A stretch of 64,000 nt of DNA from Ridgeia piscesae (GCA_025642075.2 JAODUO010000465.1:632001-696000), one strand, 5' to 3'; counted from the first letter of the stretch, positions 1-11,148 are shown. Translations and numbers: made by a program. The notes: generated by a model not told the origin, from the letters alone.

Positions 1-604
1 CAGAACCAAACTGTGGTAGGCTATTCCAATTAGTTGTTGGATAAAACAATAAACGTGGTACGATTAAATGAGATTGGTGGTCTAGTATTTACAGTGTTCT
101 AACAACGTGCAATTGTGTCCAAGTGTGTCCCACCGACACGGTGAGGCGATGCGTTTGAAGTTCAAATGACTAAACATAATCACAGGCGAGAAGATGTCTG
201 TGGCGTACGTGACAACTGGCAGACACTGGGCATGCGCAGTCCAATCCATTAAACACGTGCGACAGCAGAACAGAATGGTTCCGTGCTAGCGGTTTGGCAG
301 TATGCCAAGAGTGTCAGACGCCCAGACGTATGGCAATCAATATCACGTGAAAAAGTCCTCCGCGCCATGTTTTTTAAAGCCTAGGGCTAGGCCTAACTCC
401 TCGCGAAAGGTAAACTGATTCATCGGGTGGAATGCGCCAGTGGTAAGATCAACCGGCTTACATCGGGTGCACGCCACCTTTGACAGGTGCACGTGACTAC
501 AACATTTCCCCGCCTTTGCTTTGATGACTGGTTTGGCTGTTTGACGTATGTAGGCCTTATCCAGTAGGTCGCAGTTTGCTTCAGTTGCGTTGTCGCGCTT
601 ATAT
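1..604. other. Unannotated upstream DNA
   Basis: No gene is supported here. Open frames are short and share no recognisable motif. The stretch has scattered CpGs but no clear promoter, splice pair or repeat structure of its own. It ends where the inverted-repeat element at 605 begins. Confidence 0.5.
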
Positions 605-1037
605 TTTTCCGGGCGTTAAAAACATTCCGGTTAACGTTTCTGCGCATGCGCAATAAATGTAAAATCATCAATGTCCAGCGAAACTACGAAGCATTTTCGG
701 TATAAATGCCCCGAGCTGTTCGTTAATGATTACTGTGAAGAGTTTCTTAAAATGTCGTTCAATGCAATAAAATATTACGTTTTTTTTAAATCACCCTCAT
801 GGATTATGGCACACTACTGTCACGTGATTTACGCTTGCTATCAAAATATGCCTCAAAACTTGTTTGTCTGGTGTTAATTTGTGACAAATAACTTTGCTGA
901 TAGGTTATATACATCCTAACGAACAACTCGTAGTATTTATTGCATACATGCTTTGTCTTTTCGCTGCACATTGATGATTGTACATATAACGCGCATGCGC
1001 AGAAACGTCAACCGGAACGTTTTTAACGCCCGGAAAA
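605..1037. mobile_element. Inverted-repeat (MITE-like) element with ~70-bp arms
   Basis: The left arm (605-674) and the reverse complement of the right arm (967-1037) match over about 70 bp with roughly 90% identity; both open with TTTTCCGGGCGTTAAAAAC. Each arm contains a GCGCATGCGC palindrome (641-652 on the left, 990-1000 on the right), which resembles an NRF1-type site. The ~290-bp core has no recognisable transposase, so this looks like a non-autonomous fold-back element. I could not find a convincing target-site duplication, so the superfamily is unknown. Confidence 0.7.
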
Positions 1038-1079
1038 CGTACTACGTACATTTATCACTTTAACAACTTGTCCCATTTA

Positions 1080-1206
<127 letters not shown>

Positions 1207-1435
1207 GATATAAATTTGTCTACATGTTGTGCTGTTATATTCAGTTTGCCCGTATTTTAATAACTGCGTCATATAGAGCAATACTGTTTTAGTGAACAAC
1301 TCTTTATAAAGGATTTAATTTTTTGCTTCTCTCGCACGATATATGCTGGATACGGAGAATGTGAATTTCGCAGCCTTTTAAAAAATGACTTCACTACTGT
1401 AATTTACTGTACACGATGTAGTACGACTATTAAAA

Positions 1436-1436
1436 A

Positions 1437-1508
<72 letters not shown>
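1436..1508. repeat. (AT)n microsatellite
   Basis: Pure alternating AT of about 70 bp. The Tyr-Ile repeat frame on the minus strand here is a shadow of it. Confidence 0.95.
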
Positions 1509-1512
<4 letters not shown>

Positions 1513-2087
1513 GTGGTGAAACGTGGGTTACTACCTTGGGAAAAGAAATCCGAGTAATAAACACTGATAAATATTTCCTAACACGTCTGTATGTAAATGT
1601 CAAAAACATAAAAGACGACAATTCACTCTGTCATCGTTCTATGTAGGCACAGTTGAGGTCAATTGACATTCGAACTGTTCGTCCAAATCAGTGGCGCTGT
1701 TCCTCTAAAAACCGTTTCTAATCAGGATACCGCTAGACGGGAGTTCATTTCAGGCCATCTCACACGTGCAACACATCCGCTGTAACCATGGCGACCTAGT
1801 TGCTTTTTTGCAGGAGTTATTGCCGCCTGCAGACTACAGTGACGTAGGAGCTGCCGTCAGCTACGATCGATGTATGCATCGACTAGGGCTACTTGGGTGC
1901 ACTGGAATAAGCTAATGCACTATGTATATATAGGGCCCACAAGCTAGCGCGCGCAGTGTCAGGCCCAGGTTTTGCGGTATAATAGCCAATATATGAAAAT
2001 AATTACAATGCACGTGGGCGTAATAGTTTATTGATTTGTGGAATGCTCATGTCTCCGTTGTCTGATTTGGTTAAAAAAGCATATTTA
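1509..2087. other. Unannotated upstream DNA
   Basis: Nothing gene-like is recognisable. A TATA-like string near 1924-1935 is followed by GC-rich sequence, but no splice donor or open frame supports a promoter. Confidence 0.4.
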
Positions 2088-2440
2088 ACAAGATTTAACA
2101 AGATTTAACAAGATTGCCACCTAGAGATTCAACTCTAGATGGCAGGTGGACTAGGAAGCCATTTGGCTTATCGAGAGTCCAACCTATCTATCTAAGTATA
2201 CCCCGCCCGTCTTAGGTATATGTCAATTTTATTTTTAAATATATTAACACTACTAGCACCTACACAATCAGCTGATAATCTGTTCCATTCGTTTACTGTT
2301 CTTTGTGAAAATGTAAATTTTCTAATATCCAGTCTACACTGCTTCTTTGCTAATGTAACTCCACGTCCCCTTGTCCTTCTCTCTTCCTTGACTGTGAAAA
2401 AAATATTTCTGTATATATTTTGTATTGTGTTTATTTTTAT
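2088..2440 (-). mobile_element. LINE 3' end: C-terminal tail of a non-LTR retrotransposon ORF2 and 3' repeat tail
   Basis: Read on the minus strand, about 2440 down to a stop at 2192-2194 is an open frame with the signature of the extreme C-terminus of many LINE reverse-transcriptase proteins: a TVKEERRTRG-like stretch, RLDIRKFTFSQRTVNEWNRL, then SSVNIFKNKID and YLRRAGY before the stop. The short 3' sequence after the stop runs into three or four copies of a 10-bp unit AGATTTAACA (2091-2115, given on the + strand), a plausible 3' tail. The element is strongly 5'-truncated, as LINE copies usually are; no catalytic RT or endonuclease residues remain. The clade is probably CR1/L2/Jockey-like, but I cannot settle it by eye. 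Confidence 0.8.
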
Positions 2441-2977
2441 TTTTAATATGTTATAATGATTTTACGACGAAATAAAATAAGCCTACTTCAATTATAATTT
2501 ATGAAACTTTAGCTGCAATTAAATAGCAATAACTGACCACTCTCGTCAGCTCATCCGGCCGATTTTGCTCATTAAGGAGCGAAGCAGAAAATACGCTTAG
2601 AATATAGAGTAGATCATCCTTTTCAACGATGAAGTAAGACTAATATACTATTCATCGTGAACAGTCACTAACTCGCCAACATGTGTATTATTTTGAATCC
2701 AGTTGTGTGCAAGAACAAGTTTAACCTTCAAATTACGAGTGCTGAATGCAGACGCATTTAGTTACAAGTTTTTTTTAATGAATTTTGTCTCGCTTATCCA
2801 ACACTGATTCATTTTTGAGCTCTCCAGGAAGAACTTGGGATGTGGAGTGCCGCCCCTCACGGCTACAGGGCCCGTTATTTTAGGCATCGCGTAACAAAGG
2901 TCAAGGTTGTGTCTAAATGAATCGCACATACCTAACATTCATTACCAGTCGACGATACTATATCGGTTGAGGTTATT
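2441..2977. other. Unannotated upstream DNA
   Basis: AT-rich sequence with no supported gene, RNA or repeat structure. Confidence 0.4.
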
Positions 2978-3252
2978 AGCTCTCTACCGTGGCAGGGAAA
3001 GGACATGGCAAAATGAATGTTTTCTTCGAAAAGTATTTTTTACGGTGTTCGAAATATTTTATCTCGAGTTCTCAACTTTTTTATCACGAGATCTCGACTT
3101 TTTATCTAGAGATCTTCTGTTATGTAAACGAGGCTGGTAAAAAATATTTTTCTTCGACGATGTTTTATCTCGAAATCTTGAGTTATGAAAACGAGGCTGG
3201 TCAAACAAACATGGATGCTACCGTGAACAGTTCCCAGCCACCGTAGCTCTCT
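2978..3252. mobile_element. 259-bp MITE with 8-bp target-site duplication
   Basis: The element 2986-3244 is bounded by 14-bp terminal inverted repeats, ACCGTGGCAGGGAA on the left and the complement of ACGGTGGCTGGGAA on the right (12 of 14 match). It is flanked by a perfect 8-bp direct repeat AGCTCTCT (2978-2985 and 3245-3252). Its interior repeats TATCTCGAG/TATCTAGAG-type words and the phrase ACGAGGCTGG twice. An 8-bp duplication fits hAT-, P- or Merlin-like transposases, but no transposase is encoded, so it is non-autonomous. Confidence 0.75.
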
Positions 3253-4229
3253 CTGTGGTCGCTAATAATTAAAAATCGAAATATATCCGCGCTTTTGGCT
3301 TATAGACATTATATAATACGGTTCTTCACACAATGATCACAGATGCATGCGTGTCGTTGTAAAGTGATATATGAGGCGTATTTTCAAACACCCTTTGATA
3401 ATTATTCATATTGTTTTGCCGAATGTTTTACTGAACATCTGAACACAATCATAAATCATAATTTGAGCGGAAAATTCGCGCTCGAGTGAACAATACTTTA
3501 TTATAAACAAACCCAAGCTGTCTTTTTGTGTCATGCCTGACAGCATCCGACGCTTGCGTGAGATTCTAGTAGGCTAATAAAACAGAAATGTCAACGCGAA
3601 CAATACCCAACAGCACCCCCACCCCCACCTTGCATACACCGGCTTGTCACGACGCACGGAAGGAGGGGTTCAGTTTGAGACATTGGCAATTGACATTTAG
3701 CACCAATGCTCCAAAACGTTCCGCTTTTCTCCCTTAAACACGCCCCGCACCTCCGCCCTGGTTGTCTAGAAATAGCATGTTTTGACTAGCATCGCTTGGC
3801 TCACGCACAACACAAAGAGTATGTTTATGGCATAGGCCATGGTGGTTTATGGCAGAGCGACCTGATGTATGTCAACCGACGCCCCTGTCCAGACACGTGA
3901 GATGAAAGCTTGTTATTCAACTGCGCCGTCGCGCGTGATCTACTGTTGCAAGCGAGCACAGACGCATTGTTGGAATATTTATAGACGCCGCCATGCATTG
4001 CAACGCCGAATTGGAAAATGTATTAATTAACCCGCCTGGCGCTGCCAGTCCACACTAAATAAAAAACTACCTTGTCCTTGGAAGAGTGATATGACTACTA
4101 GATACTATATTGTGACCCATTCACACACTGTTGACTGATGCGTTGTTATTCTGAAAATGAATTGTAGAAATAGATAGGACTACGTGATGCCAATAGTGTT
4201 AGCTATATTCCTGTCGCTAGAGTCCTAAA
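3253..4229. other. Unannotated upstream DNA
   Basis: No gene or repeat is recognisable. A C-rich patch occurs near 3613-3630. Sequence is moderately AT-rich. Confidence 0.4.
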
Positions 4230-4803
4230 GGGCGATTTCGTGCGTTCTACCGTGTGGATTTGTTTTGCAGCGCGTGCGTGATGGGACTGGTTTATTGTGG
4301 GCGACTGATGGAGTTCGCGCGTCAGACCTTTGCATGCTCTACCAATCTGCGTCAGACTGGGAAAAAAACGTAATTAACAATATAGGGAACTGCTGTTTGA
4401 CAGCGAATCATCAACGTCTGGCAAGTCGCACTTTGACATATCGCGTTCCCGTCCGGGGAAAAAGTGCTCTTGTTTTTCTACGCACTTTTTTGCCTCATGC
4501 ATATTCGCTCGCTCCATCATATGGCGCGTGTCTAAAAACCGGGCGACCGCGTCCAGAAACCAGAACAGTGGCTTAAGTAATCCAATACGTCTCTCGTTTT
4601 ACGCGATTTTTTGCAGGTCTGTTTGCCGACGACGGACGGGCTATAAATTCCCCGCCGAGCTCTGATGTAACGCACACATCCGCGCAAACAAGCTCGTAAA
4701 TATTGTTTGGCCGGTCTTTGCGCCACGATTCGCCTTCCAAATTGAATGTATTAATGCGACCTTTTCGAACTGGCTGGGCGGATTGTTTGTCGTGCATGCC
4801 CCG
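4230..4803 (+). promoter_or_regulatory. CpG-rich patch with flanking splice-like signals; possible non-coding exon
   Basis: CpG density here is clearly higher than in surrounding DNA, with many CGCG, GCGTC and TCGC words. The patch starts near a TTTGTTTTGCAG acceptor-like sequence (ends 4269) and ends with CCG|GTGAGTTT at 4803/4804, a strong donor-like site. The open frames inside (on both strands, up to about 103 codons) resemble no family I know. It may be a first or internal 5' exon of an unknown transcript or of the downstream zinc-finger gene, or simply a CpG-rich regulatory element. Confidence 0.3.
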
Positions 4804-7622
4804 GTGAGTTTGCGCATTTCGTTTTTTTAAAGGGCATTCCTCGAACGTTCGTGTGTCGTCTGCGTCGTTGTATGCACGTAGACGTCGTTCTTTTGTTTTT
4901 TTCTTCTGGTAATTTTGTCAACGTCTCAAAAACCGTGACATTTTTTAATAATAAAAATGGTGCTCTAACCGGTTAGTACTTACATCATTGACATTGGGTT
5001 GGATAATTTATAGTCACAGAATGTCACCAATTGTCGCTCATTCGTTCATAAGTATATATCTCCATCACATGTGAGACATTGTAATCTCTGCTCAGCCGTG
5101 TGTGTCAAATATAACCACCCACGTTCAGAAGTAATACAAGAATGCCAATAAATCCCACACCACCTGCACCTCGTACGCCACAACATAGCAGTAGGACTAC
5201 CATTGTGTTCGATGGTACATTATCGGATCACGCGACCAGCTACCATTGTAAGTTGTAAGTTAATAACGTTTTGGTGACGTCATCGGTGACCTACCCAGTT
5301 CTTCCGCTGAGGTACTCGTAGACATTTGGGGTGTCACCTACCGTCAGTGGGCGCAGTCCAACAGCATGGGTCGCAATACGGCCTGCAAGTGGGTCTCGAT
5401 ACATGGCGTGACTCCGCGCGACTCGAGCTTATTGGGGACTAAGCGAGACTAATTGGGGACTGGACACTAGCATAATATTCTAACGATGGATGAAGTTGTA
5501 GCTTCCGACTGATGAATACTAGGAAAATCAGTTCATAAATATCTTGTGTTATACGTTTCTTATCTTAAATGTCCGAATTAATATTGAGTGTATCACACTA
5601 TCATAGACATATAGCGATTTACGTAGTGCAGATAATCGACACGATGCTAGGCTGTGTGTCTTTTACGGGATTTGCCTTTTACATTGCTGTACGTTGTGGT
5701 TTCGATAAGCACTTATATCTGACAAGTTGTCTAAATGTACATAATCACAACACATGCATACGTTTGGCCCAAACAGGTTGTACTGCGCGAAAACTGGCAC
5801 TCTTAATTATTAGTCAAGATCGCCAAACACAAGTACTTGCCGCTATTGCCATGGCAACCACCATAATAATCGCTTAACATTTTTGATTTCCGTGATCATT
5901 GTCACCGGTAAAATGTTCCACTGTTTCTCCTTGTAATAATCCTTCGGACAATATAACTGAAATACGCTATTTCGGGGCAGTTCGATTATTACGACCAAAA
6001 CAAAACAAACTCCTATATGTTAACATGGAGTATATGGATCTCCTGCCCCCAACTGCCCCCAGCCTCGTTTTCGCGCGCGAGACTTGCACGCCCTATAACC
6101 CAGGACGAAGTACAGCTGATAGGTTGACCCAATCTACCCAAGTTCCAAACGCGAACAGCGCGGAACTCAGAACTCATAAATAATTATTTTATCATATGTG
6201 ACCAATAAATTCAATACATATATACAATGAATAACTTGAATACTGGCTAAGGTTATTTCGGCACACTGAGGCACGGTGTCTATGGACAATGACGTTTCGG
6301 CGTTTACGTCATTGCTTCTGGTTTGAACACGTGGATTCGGAACTGATATCAGGCAAACGAATGCATCAGTTTGCTGGCCACTAACGTACAAATGCATGTC
6401 AATCTTGTCAGAAGTACCTTCAACCTAACCCTAACACTAAAGCTTCCCAACGGGAAGCAGCAGGAGTAGCAATGTAGGCCAGTAAACAAGATTGCAGATA
6501 CGAGGTGGATCTTGAATTTAGCACCGTGTTCGGTTGCACTTGCATTGACCCGATTGACATAAAATAGACAAACGCTGTTAATTAATTTGCCAGTTGCATT
6601 GACAAAAGGTTTAAATTGACACTCCGTTGTGTGAAGCGCAGGCATGTTATACTGCACACTAGTTCGAAAGGTAAACTGATTTAAAAATTAAATTAACCTT
6701 TTTTGCATAATATAGTAATGAAATTGCCATTTGTAACAATTTGGTCATTTCTGACAAATGAAAGTGCAATGTTTATGAATTGTCCTCCAGTAAGAATTAA
6801 CTGGGACACCGGCTGACACGGTCGTTTCAGTTTGATAATCGGAAAACCTGTTCACGCAACATGCATGTGAGTTCTAGGAACGACCGACACGTGTCTGTCT
6901 GTATATAAGTGGTTTGTTAACGACGTCATGACTCATGCTGTTTTCCACCTGTCCGGGCCACAACAAATCGCGTGACTTGTACAATAGGCCGTGTCGACGT
7001 GTAGGCCCTATGACGGGTAGATCATAACAAGTTGAAAAATGTGTTGAAACGCGATATCTCCGTTTCGGGACACAGTTTTATATTTCAGACACAAAAGCGG
7101 CGTTGGTAGTTGATACCCCGCCCCCTCCTCGTCAGAAGATTGCGTCCTTGACCCTGGCCTTGTTAGTTTTGACAAGAACGTGATCGGCTGAAGTTGTTTG
7201 AGAACGGAATGTCAATGAAACGGGCATATTGAAACTGTTGACACGGGGTCTACAGCGGCTACTGTTACAGGGTGTTAGTAAACCATCTCTCCAACTGTTT
7301 AACCGTAACGTGAACTTCCACTGGCTGGCAAATCTGCATGACACGTACCAAATCCTACATCGTGACTGAAATAGTTTATATCGTGACGTAGGTTTCTTTT
7401 CTCGTGCTCTTGCGGCAAGTAGCGAAAATAGTATTTGTATGCGTATCGGCGACTTTTATCATAGATGTAGGGTTGCCCTGAAAAAAGTAAAGGGAATTTG
7501 GGAAGACCATGTATTATAGTCCAGCGTTCGCTCTTTTCGCTAGTGGCATAATTTTTTTTATAAAGCATCATATTCAATCAACTGCTCAAAGCGCTGTACA
7601 TGCAATATCTAATATGTAAAAT

Positions 7623-7625
<3 letters not shown>
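4804..7625. other. Unannotated upstream DNA
   Basis: I find no supported gene here. Short open frames of 60-102 codons on both strands show no motif or splice support. Two CCTAAC-type units near 6423-6434 are too few to be a telomeric repeat. Confidence 0.4.
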
Positions 7626-7678
<53 letters not shown>

Positions 7679-7685
7679 ATATATA
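7626..7685. repeat. (AT)n microsatellite, insertion site of the LTR element
   Basis: Alternating AT directly abuts the left LTR, and TATATATATA resumes at the far side of the element (11151-11162), so the retrotransposon sits inside a formerly continuous AT microsatellite. Confidence 0.9.
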
Positions 7686-7998
7686 TGTCAAGGACGAGAA
7701 CTCGAGCGGTCACCGTTCACAATGTCTTTATTCCACAAGAAGAAAGCAAAACAAAACCCTCATGAAGCAATCACGCAAAGCAACTTCCCACTGAAAACAC
7801 AGCCTCGTGCGCCCGGCTGTTTGCTTGCTCTCACCCTCTCAAATCCCGCTATCACCCCGCCGATCAAACTGCAGTGACACCTATTGTCACTGCTAATTAA
7901 CACTAAACATTAATCACCAGGTGGAGTCACCGATTACTGAACAAAAAATAAATTCACAAAATACATACAATATGATAGCGTCATGGCAGTCCATGACA
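7686..7998 (-). repeat. 3' LTR of the gag-only retrotransposon
   Basis: This copy differs from the other LTR at one position only (C at 7855 versus T at 11005). It carries an AATAAA on the minus strand (TTTATT at 7727-7732), about 40 bases before the LTR end, suitable as the element's poly(A) signal. It starts and ends with the inverted pair TGTCA/TGACA. Confidence 0.92.
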
Positions 7999-8000
7999 TC

Positions 8001-8591
8001 TGCCCCAGCTTTGTCTGTATCCGTCCACGGATTACACCAACACCAAACACTTGTGACCCAAAGGCCTCACAATAGACACAGTATGAATAAAAAGACAGTA
8101 ATACACACGACTACACCGGGCAACCCCTGTCTCCACCTGGAGCAAACACCATTACGCTTTCATAGCATCGAATATAAAGTAAATAAGGTCTAAACCAAAA
8201 TCAAAATATAGCAAAATTAAACACAGTAAATGATGCGGGTGACCCCCGTCTCCACATGGAGCAAACATCATAACCATTTTCACACTACCTGTAAAAGTAG
8301 AATTTTCCCTGGACCACATCTCAACCAGCACTCCTCAGTGAGGTGACACCCATTGCCACAACAAATACTGTGTAAATTTACCTTAGCCTGGGAAACAATG
8401 CTAGACATACGGGCAGGGCAACACACAGCAGCCAAAGGTAGAGGAAATCCAAGTCCCGCTAGTGCAGGCAAGCTAACCCCAAACATATATACCGAACCAA
8501 CACAGTGCCCCATGGTAGTGGGAAAACACCTGTCCTGCTCATACAGGCAACTACCATGGTCACTGTGTTCAGGAGATATACTGACCCATAT
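8001..8591 (-). other. 3' untranslated interior of the LTR element
   Basis: No pol-type frame is present between the gag stop and the 3' LTR. Two similar segments (about 8115-8150 and 8234-8270) share the phrase GTCTCCAC.TGGAGCAAAC, and an inverted repeat around 8499-8565 (CCATGGTAGT paired with ACTACCATGG) could form a hairpin. The minus-strand sequence just before the LTR (GCTGGGGCAGA) is purine-rich and is the candidate polypurine tract. Confidence 0.6.
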
Positions 8592-9947
8592 CTACAGGCA
8601 TACAGAGTCGTGCGACTTCCTGCACCAACTGTACGCGCTGGCCTTGCTGCCAACTAAATTATGTGGTTGTCTCCATGCAGCCAACCAATGCCGATGTTTT
8701 CTACTCACAGTCAACTCGCACCTCTCATATTCCAGCCTCTCTGCCTCGCTTTGGAAGAGCTCCACATCCACCTGAGTGGCCTCACGTGTACAAACTGTGG
8801 CCTCTCTTTTTCTGCCGGCAGTGGACATATGGCACTGCAGCTCTGCCACCTGCTCGCTGAACTGGCTTTTCTGCTCAGTGAGCTCCTCCAACTCACTGAG
8901 TTCCTTCACCAAGGCTCCACATTCAACCTGGTTGCCCTTCAATTGGTTAATCAGTTGAGCATTCTTGCTGCTGGCCACCACCGCATCAGCCCTGGCTGAT
9001 TCCACAGAGAATCTCAATGTTGAGATTTCCACATTTGCTTTGTGCAACCTCGCAGCTAATCCCAAGTTCTCATTTACTACCATGTGCAGTTCCTCCCCCT
9101 GCACCCTCATCTGCTCCTGGCCAGCCTGTAGGGAAACTACCTGTTGACGGAGCTGTACCTCCAAGGTCCCTGCCTCCAACAACCTCCCTTCCAACTCTAC
9201 AATCCTCCCTTCTGCAATACCCAACCTCTCTGTCACCTCCTTAGATAAAGCTCCATCTATCCGATCACTAGCCAGATGTGTCACTTGAGCACTGATCTGC
9301 TCAGGCCTTCTGCTCCTTACATCTACACACTTATTCTGCGGGCAATCGCAGACAAAGTGGCCCTCTTGCTTGCAGTGGAAACAGGAGGTACCTCTGCGAT
9401 TACATCGCTTGGATGGGGCCCTCTTCTTGGGACATTCTTTGATGAAATGACCCTGTTCCCTACAATAGAAACATGAGCTATCTCGGGGGTTGGGCCTGGT
9501 CGAGCTTGCTGGTCTAGCCGGTGCTGCTAACTGAGGTTGGCCAGCCAGACTGGGCAACTGGTCTATCACTACCTGCATTTGCCCAGCTGTCTGGCACTGC
9601 TGTGATACCAGCTGCATCACTTGCGTTTGCAGCTGCTGCTGCATCTGCGCTATCTCTAAAAGTCTAGAATTGACTGGAGACGAATGTTGCCCTTCCCTGG
9701 CACAATGTTGTTCGTCGTCCAGCAAACAGAGGGCCTCATTCCGCATGTGGTGAAAGGGCTTGCCTGCAGAATGAAAAGCAATCCGCCTCAGCTCTCGACG
9801 AACAGACTGCTCCTGAACGCCCTCAATAAATTGATACCTCAGAGCAGTGTCTCGCAGTAGGGCCAGTGCCTGAACCTCTGCTTCAGTGGCCACTGCCTTC
9901 TCCATGCGATTGCGCAATCCCACAAGCACTCTGCTGTATTCAGCCAA
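8592..9947 (-). CDS. Retrotransposon Gag, C-terminal part: two CCHC zinc knuckles and long coiled coil
   Basis: This open frame of 451 codons holds the second half of a Gag protein, the structural protein that packages element RNA in virus-like particles. The first ~90 residues finish the retrotransposon gag domain. A Gln-rich helical stretch follows (about 105-130). Two CX2CX4HX4C knuckles lie at residues 159-172 and 189-202 and would bind nucleic acid. Residues about 230-400 are heptad-like and rich in Glu, Leu, Gln and Ala, predicted coiled coil, which is unusual after Gag knuckles; normally protease and reverse transcriptase follow. The first Met (9947) is probably not the true start, because the gag domain is already under way in the overlapping upstream frame 9839-10351. 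Confidence 0.8.
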   Translation of the reverse strand: MAEYSRVLVGLRNRMEKAVATEAEVQALALLRDTALRYQFIEGVQEQSVRRELRRIAFHSAGKPFHHMRNEALCLLDDEQHCAREGQHSSPVNSRLLEIAQMQQQLQTQVMQLVSQQCQTAGQMQVVIDQLPSLAGQPQLAAPARPASSTRPNPRDSSCFYCREQGHFIKECPKKRAPSKRCNRRGTSCFHCKQEGHFVCDCPQNKCVDVRSRRPEQISAQVTHLASDRIDGALSKEVTERLGIAEGRIVELEGRLLEAGTLEVQLRQQVVSLQAGQEQMRVQGEELHMVVNENLGLAARLHKANVEISTLRFSVESARADAVVASSKNAQLINQLKGNQVECGALVKELSELEELTEQKSQFSEQVAELQCHMSTAGRKREATVCTREATQVDVELFQSEAERLEYERCELTVSRKHRHWLAAWRQPHNLVGSKASAYSWCRKSHDSVCL

Positions 9948-10351
9948 GTCTCCCCATCCAACTGCACTCGAGCATAGAACTCTGCACTCAATGAATTCAC
10001 TGTTTCATGTGGTGCAAAACGCAATTTCAGCAGTGCAACCAAAGCACCATAATCATGTCGCTCCACATCGGGGTGGCACAACACTTCCTCCCTTGCACAC
10101 CCTCCTAGGTGGTCAAGAATTACCACTGCCTTATCAACATCACTCACCCCTGTCTGACGTACATACACATCAAACTGGTCCAACCATTCAATCAGAGATG
10201 GATCACCAGCGGTCATAGGGTAACCCATAAATTTAGCCAGCTTAATTGTTGGAGCAGGTGGGGCCCTAAATTGCTGAAGGACACCAGCCAATGTTGCTGC
10301 TAAAGCCGCGTTTGACTGTGCAATTAACGCTGCAATTTGTTCATCAGTCAT
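9839..10351 (-). pseudogene. Retrotransposon Gag, N-terminal part, separated by a frameshift
   Basis: The frame starts with MTDEQIAALIAQSNAALAA at 10351 and contains a Gag capsid-like segment, with a PxIxLxxFxG-type opening, WLDQFDVYVRQTGV, and ALVALLKLRFAP, typical of Ty3-like Gags. The likeness to gag domains stops near 9947, where the conserved continuation is found in the neighbouring frame of 8592-9947. A single-base length change near 9945-9950 would explain it; I see no classical slippery heptamer followed by a pol frame. It could also be a sequencing error. Confidence 0.75.
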
Positions 10352-10813
10352 AGCTGGGATACAAGGATAATTCGAATAATGAAACTTAAATGGAAAGACA
10401 AGTGTCAGCTGACTGAGGAAGTACTGACTAAAATCTCAGATATGCAGAATAAGCACCACAAAGAACATTAAAATAGTACACACCAACTGACATACTTCCA
10501 CTGCATATAAGTATAGCTGCAACTTTGATTAATATGAACAATAACACAATATAATACGCAAGATATACTCTATGGCTGCAGCACCTGTACTGCTGGTAAG
10601 TGTACTGCTACACCATAATCAAAACCACAGCAATCGTACTGCTACACCATAACCACAACTACAGCAATTGTACTGCTACACCATAACCACATCCATAGCA
10701 CTTGTACTGCTACACCATAAATATACACACCCGCAAGTGCTAATTACAAGAACGACATAGCTCACCATGAACTACACGACTGTGCGACAGGGTCTTTTTC
10801 TTTCTTGCGGGGC
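10352..10813 (-). other. 5' leader of the LTR element with a 34-bp tandem repeat
   Basis: The leader has no frame. Four copies of GTACTGCTACACCATA start at 10602, 10636, 10670 and 10704, exactly 34 bp apart, with related sequence between them (ACCACA.C.ACAGCA.). The array could be a packaging or promoter element; this role is inferred from position only. Confidence 0.75.
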
Positions 10814-10833
10814 AATCCCACTTCCGGACACCA
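10814..10833 (-). promoter_or_regulatory. Candidate primer-binding site of the LTR element
   Basis: Two bases after the 5' LTR end the minus strand reads TGGTGTCCGGAAGTGGGATT. TGG is the complement of the tRNA CCA tail, and the rest resembles the complement of tRNA-Leu acceptor and T-arm sequences (known animal tRNA-Leu gives TGGTGTCAGGAGTGGGATT-like). The primer identity is an inference from memory. Confidence 0.7.
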
Positions 10834-10835
10834 GT

Positions 10836-11148
10836 TGTCAAGGACGAGAACTCGAGCGGTCACCGTTCACAATGTCTTTATTCCACAAGAAGAAAGCAAA
10901 ACAAAACCCTCATGAAGCAATCACGCAAAGCAACTTCCCACTGAAAACACAGCCTCGTGCGCCCGGCTGTTTGCTTGCTCTCACCCTCTCAAATCCCGCT
11001 ATCATCCCGCCGATCAAACTGCAGTGACACCTATTGTCACTGCTAATTAACACTAAACATTAATCACCAGGTGGAGTCACCGATTACTGAACAAAAAATA
11101 AATTCACAAAATACATACAATATGATAGCGTCATGGCAGTCCATGACA
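10836..11148 (-). repeat. 5' LTR of the gag-only retrotransposon
   Basis: Direct repeat of 7686-7998 with one mismatch in 313 bases. It is the promoter-bearing LTR for the minus-strand gag frames. AATAAA on the minus strand lies at 10877-10882. Confidence 0.92.

Noticed and set aside
6420..6436. Interstitial telomeric repeat (CCTAAC/CCCTAA)
   Set aside because: Only about two imperfect units; expected by chance.
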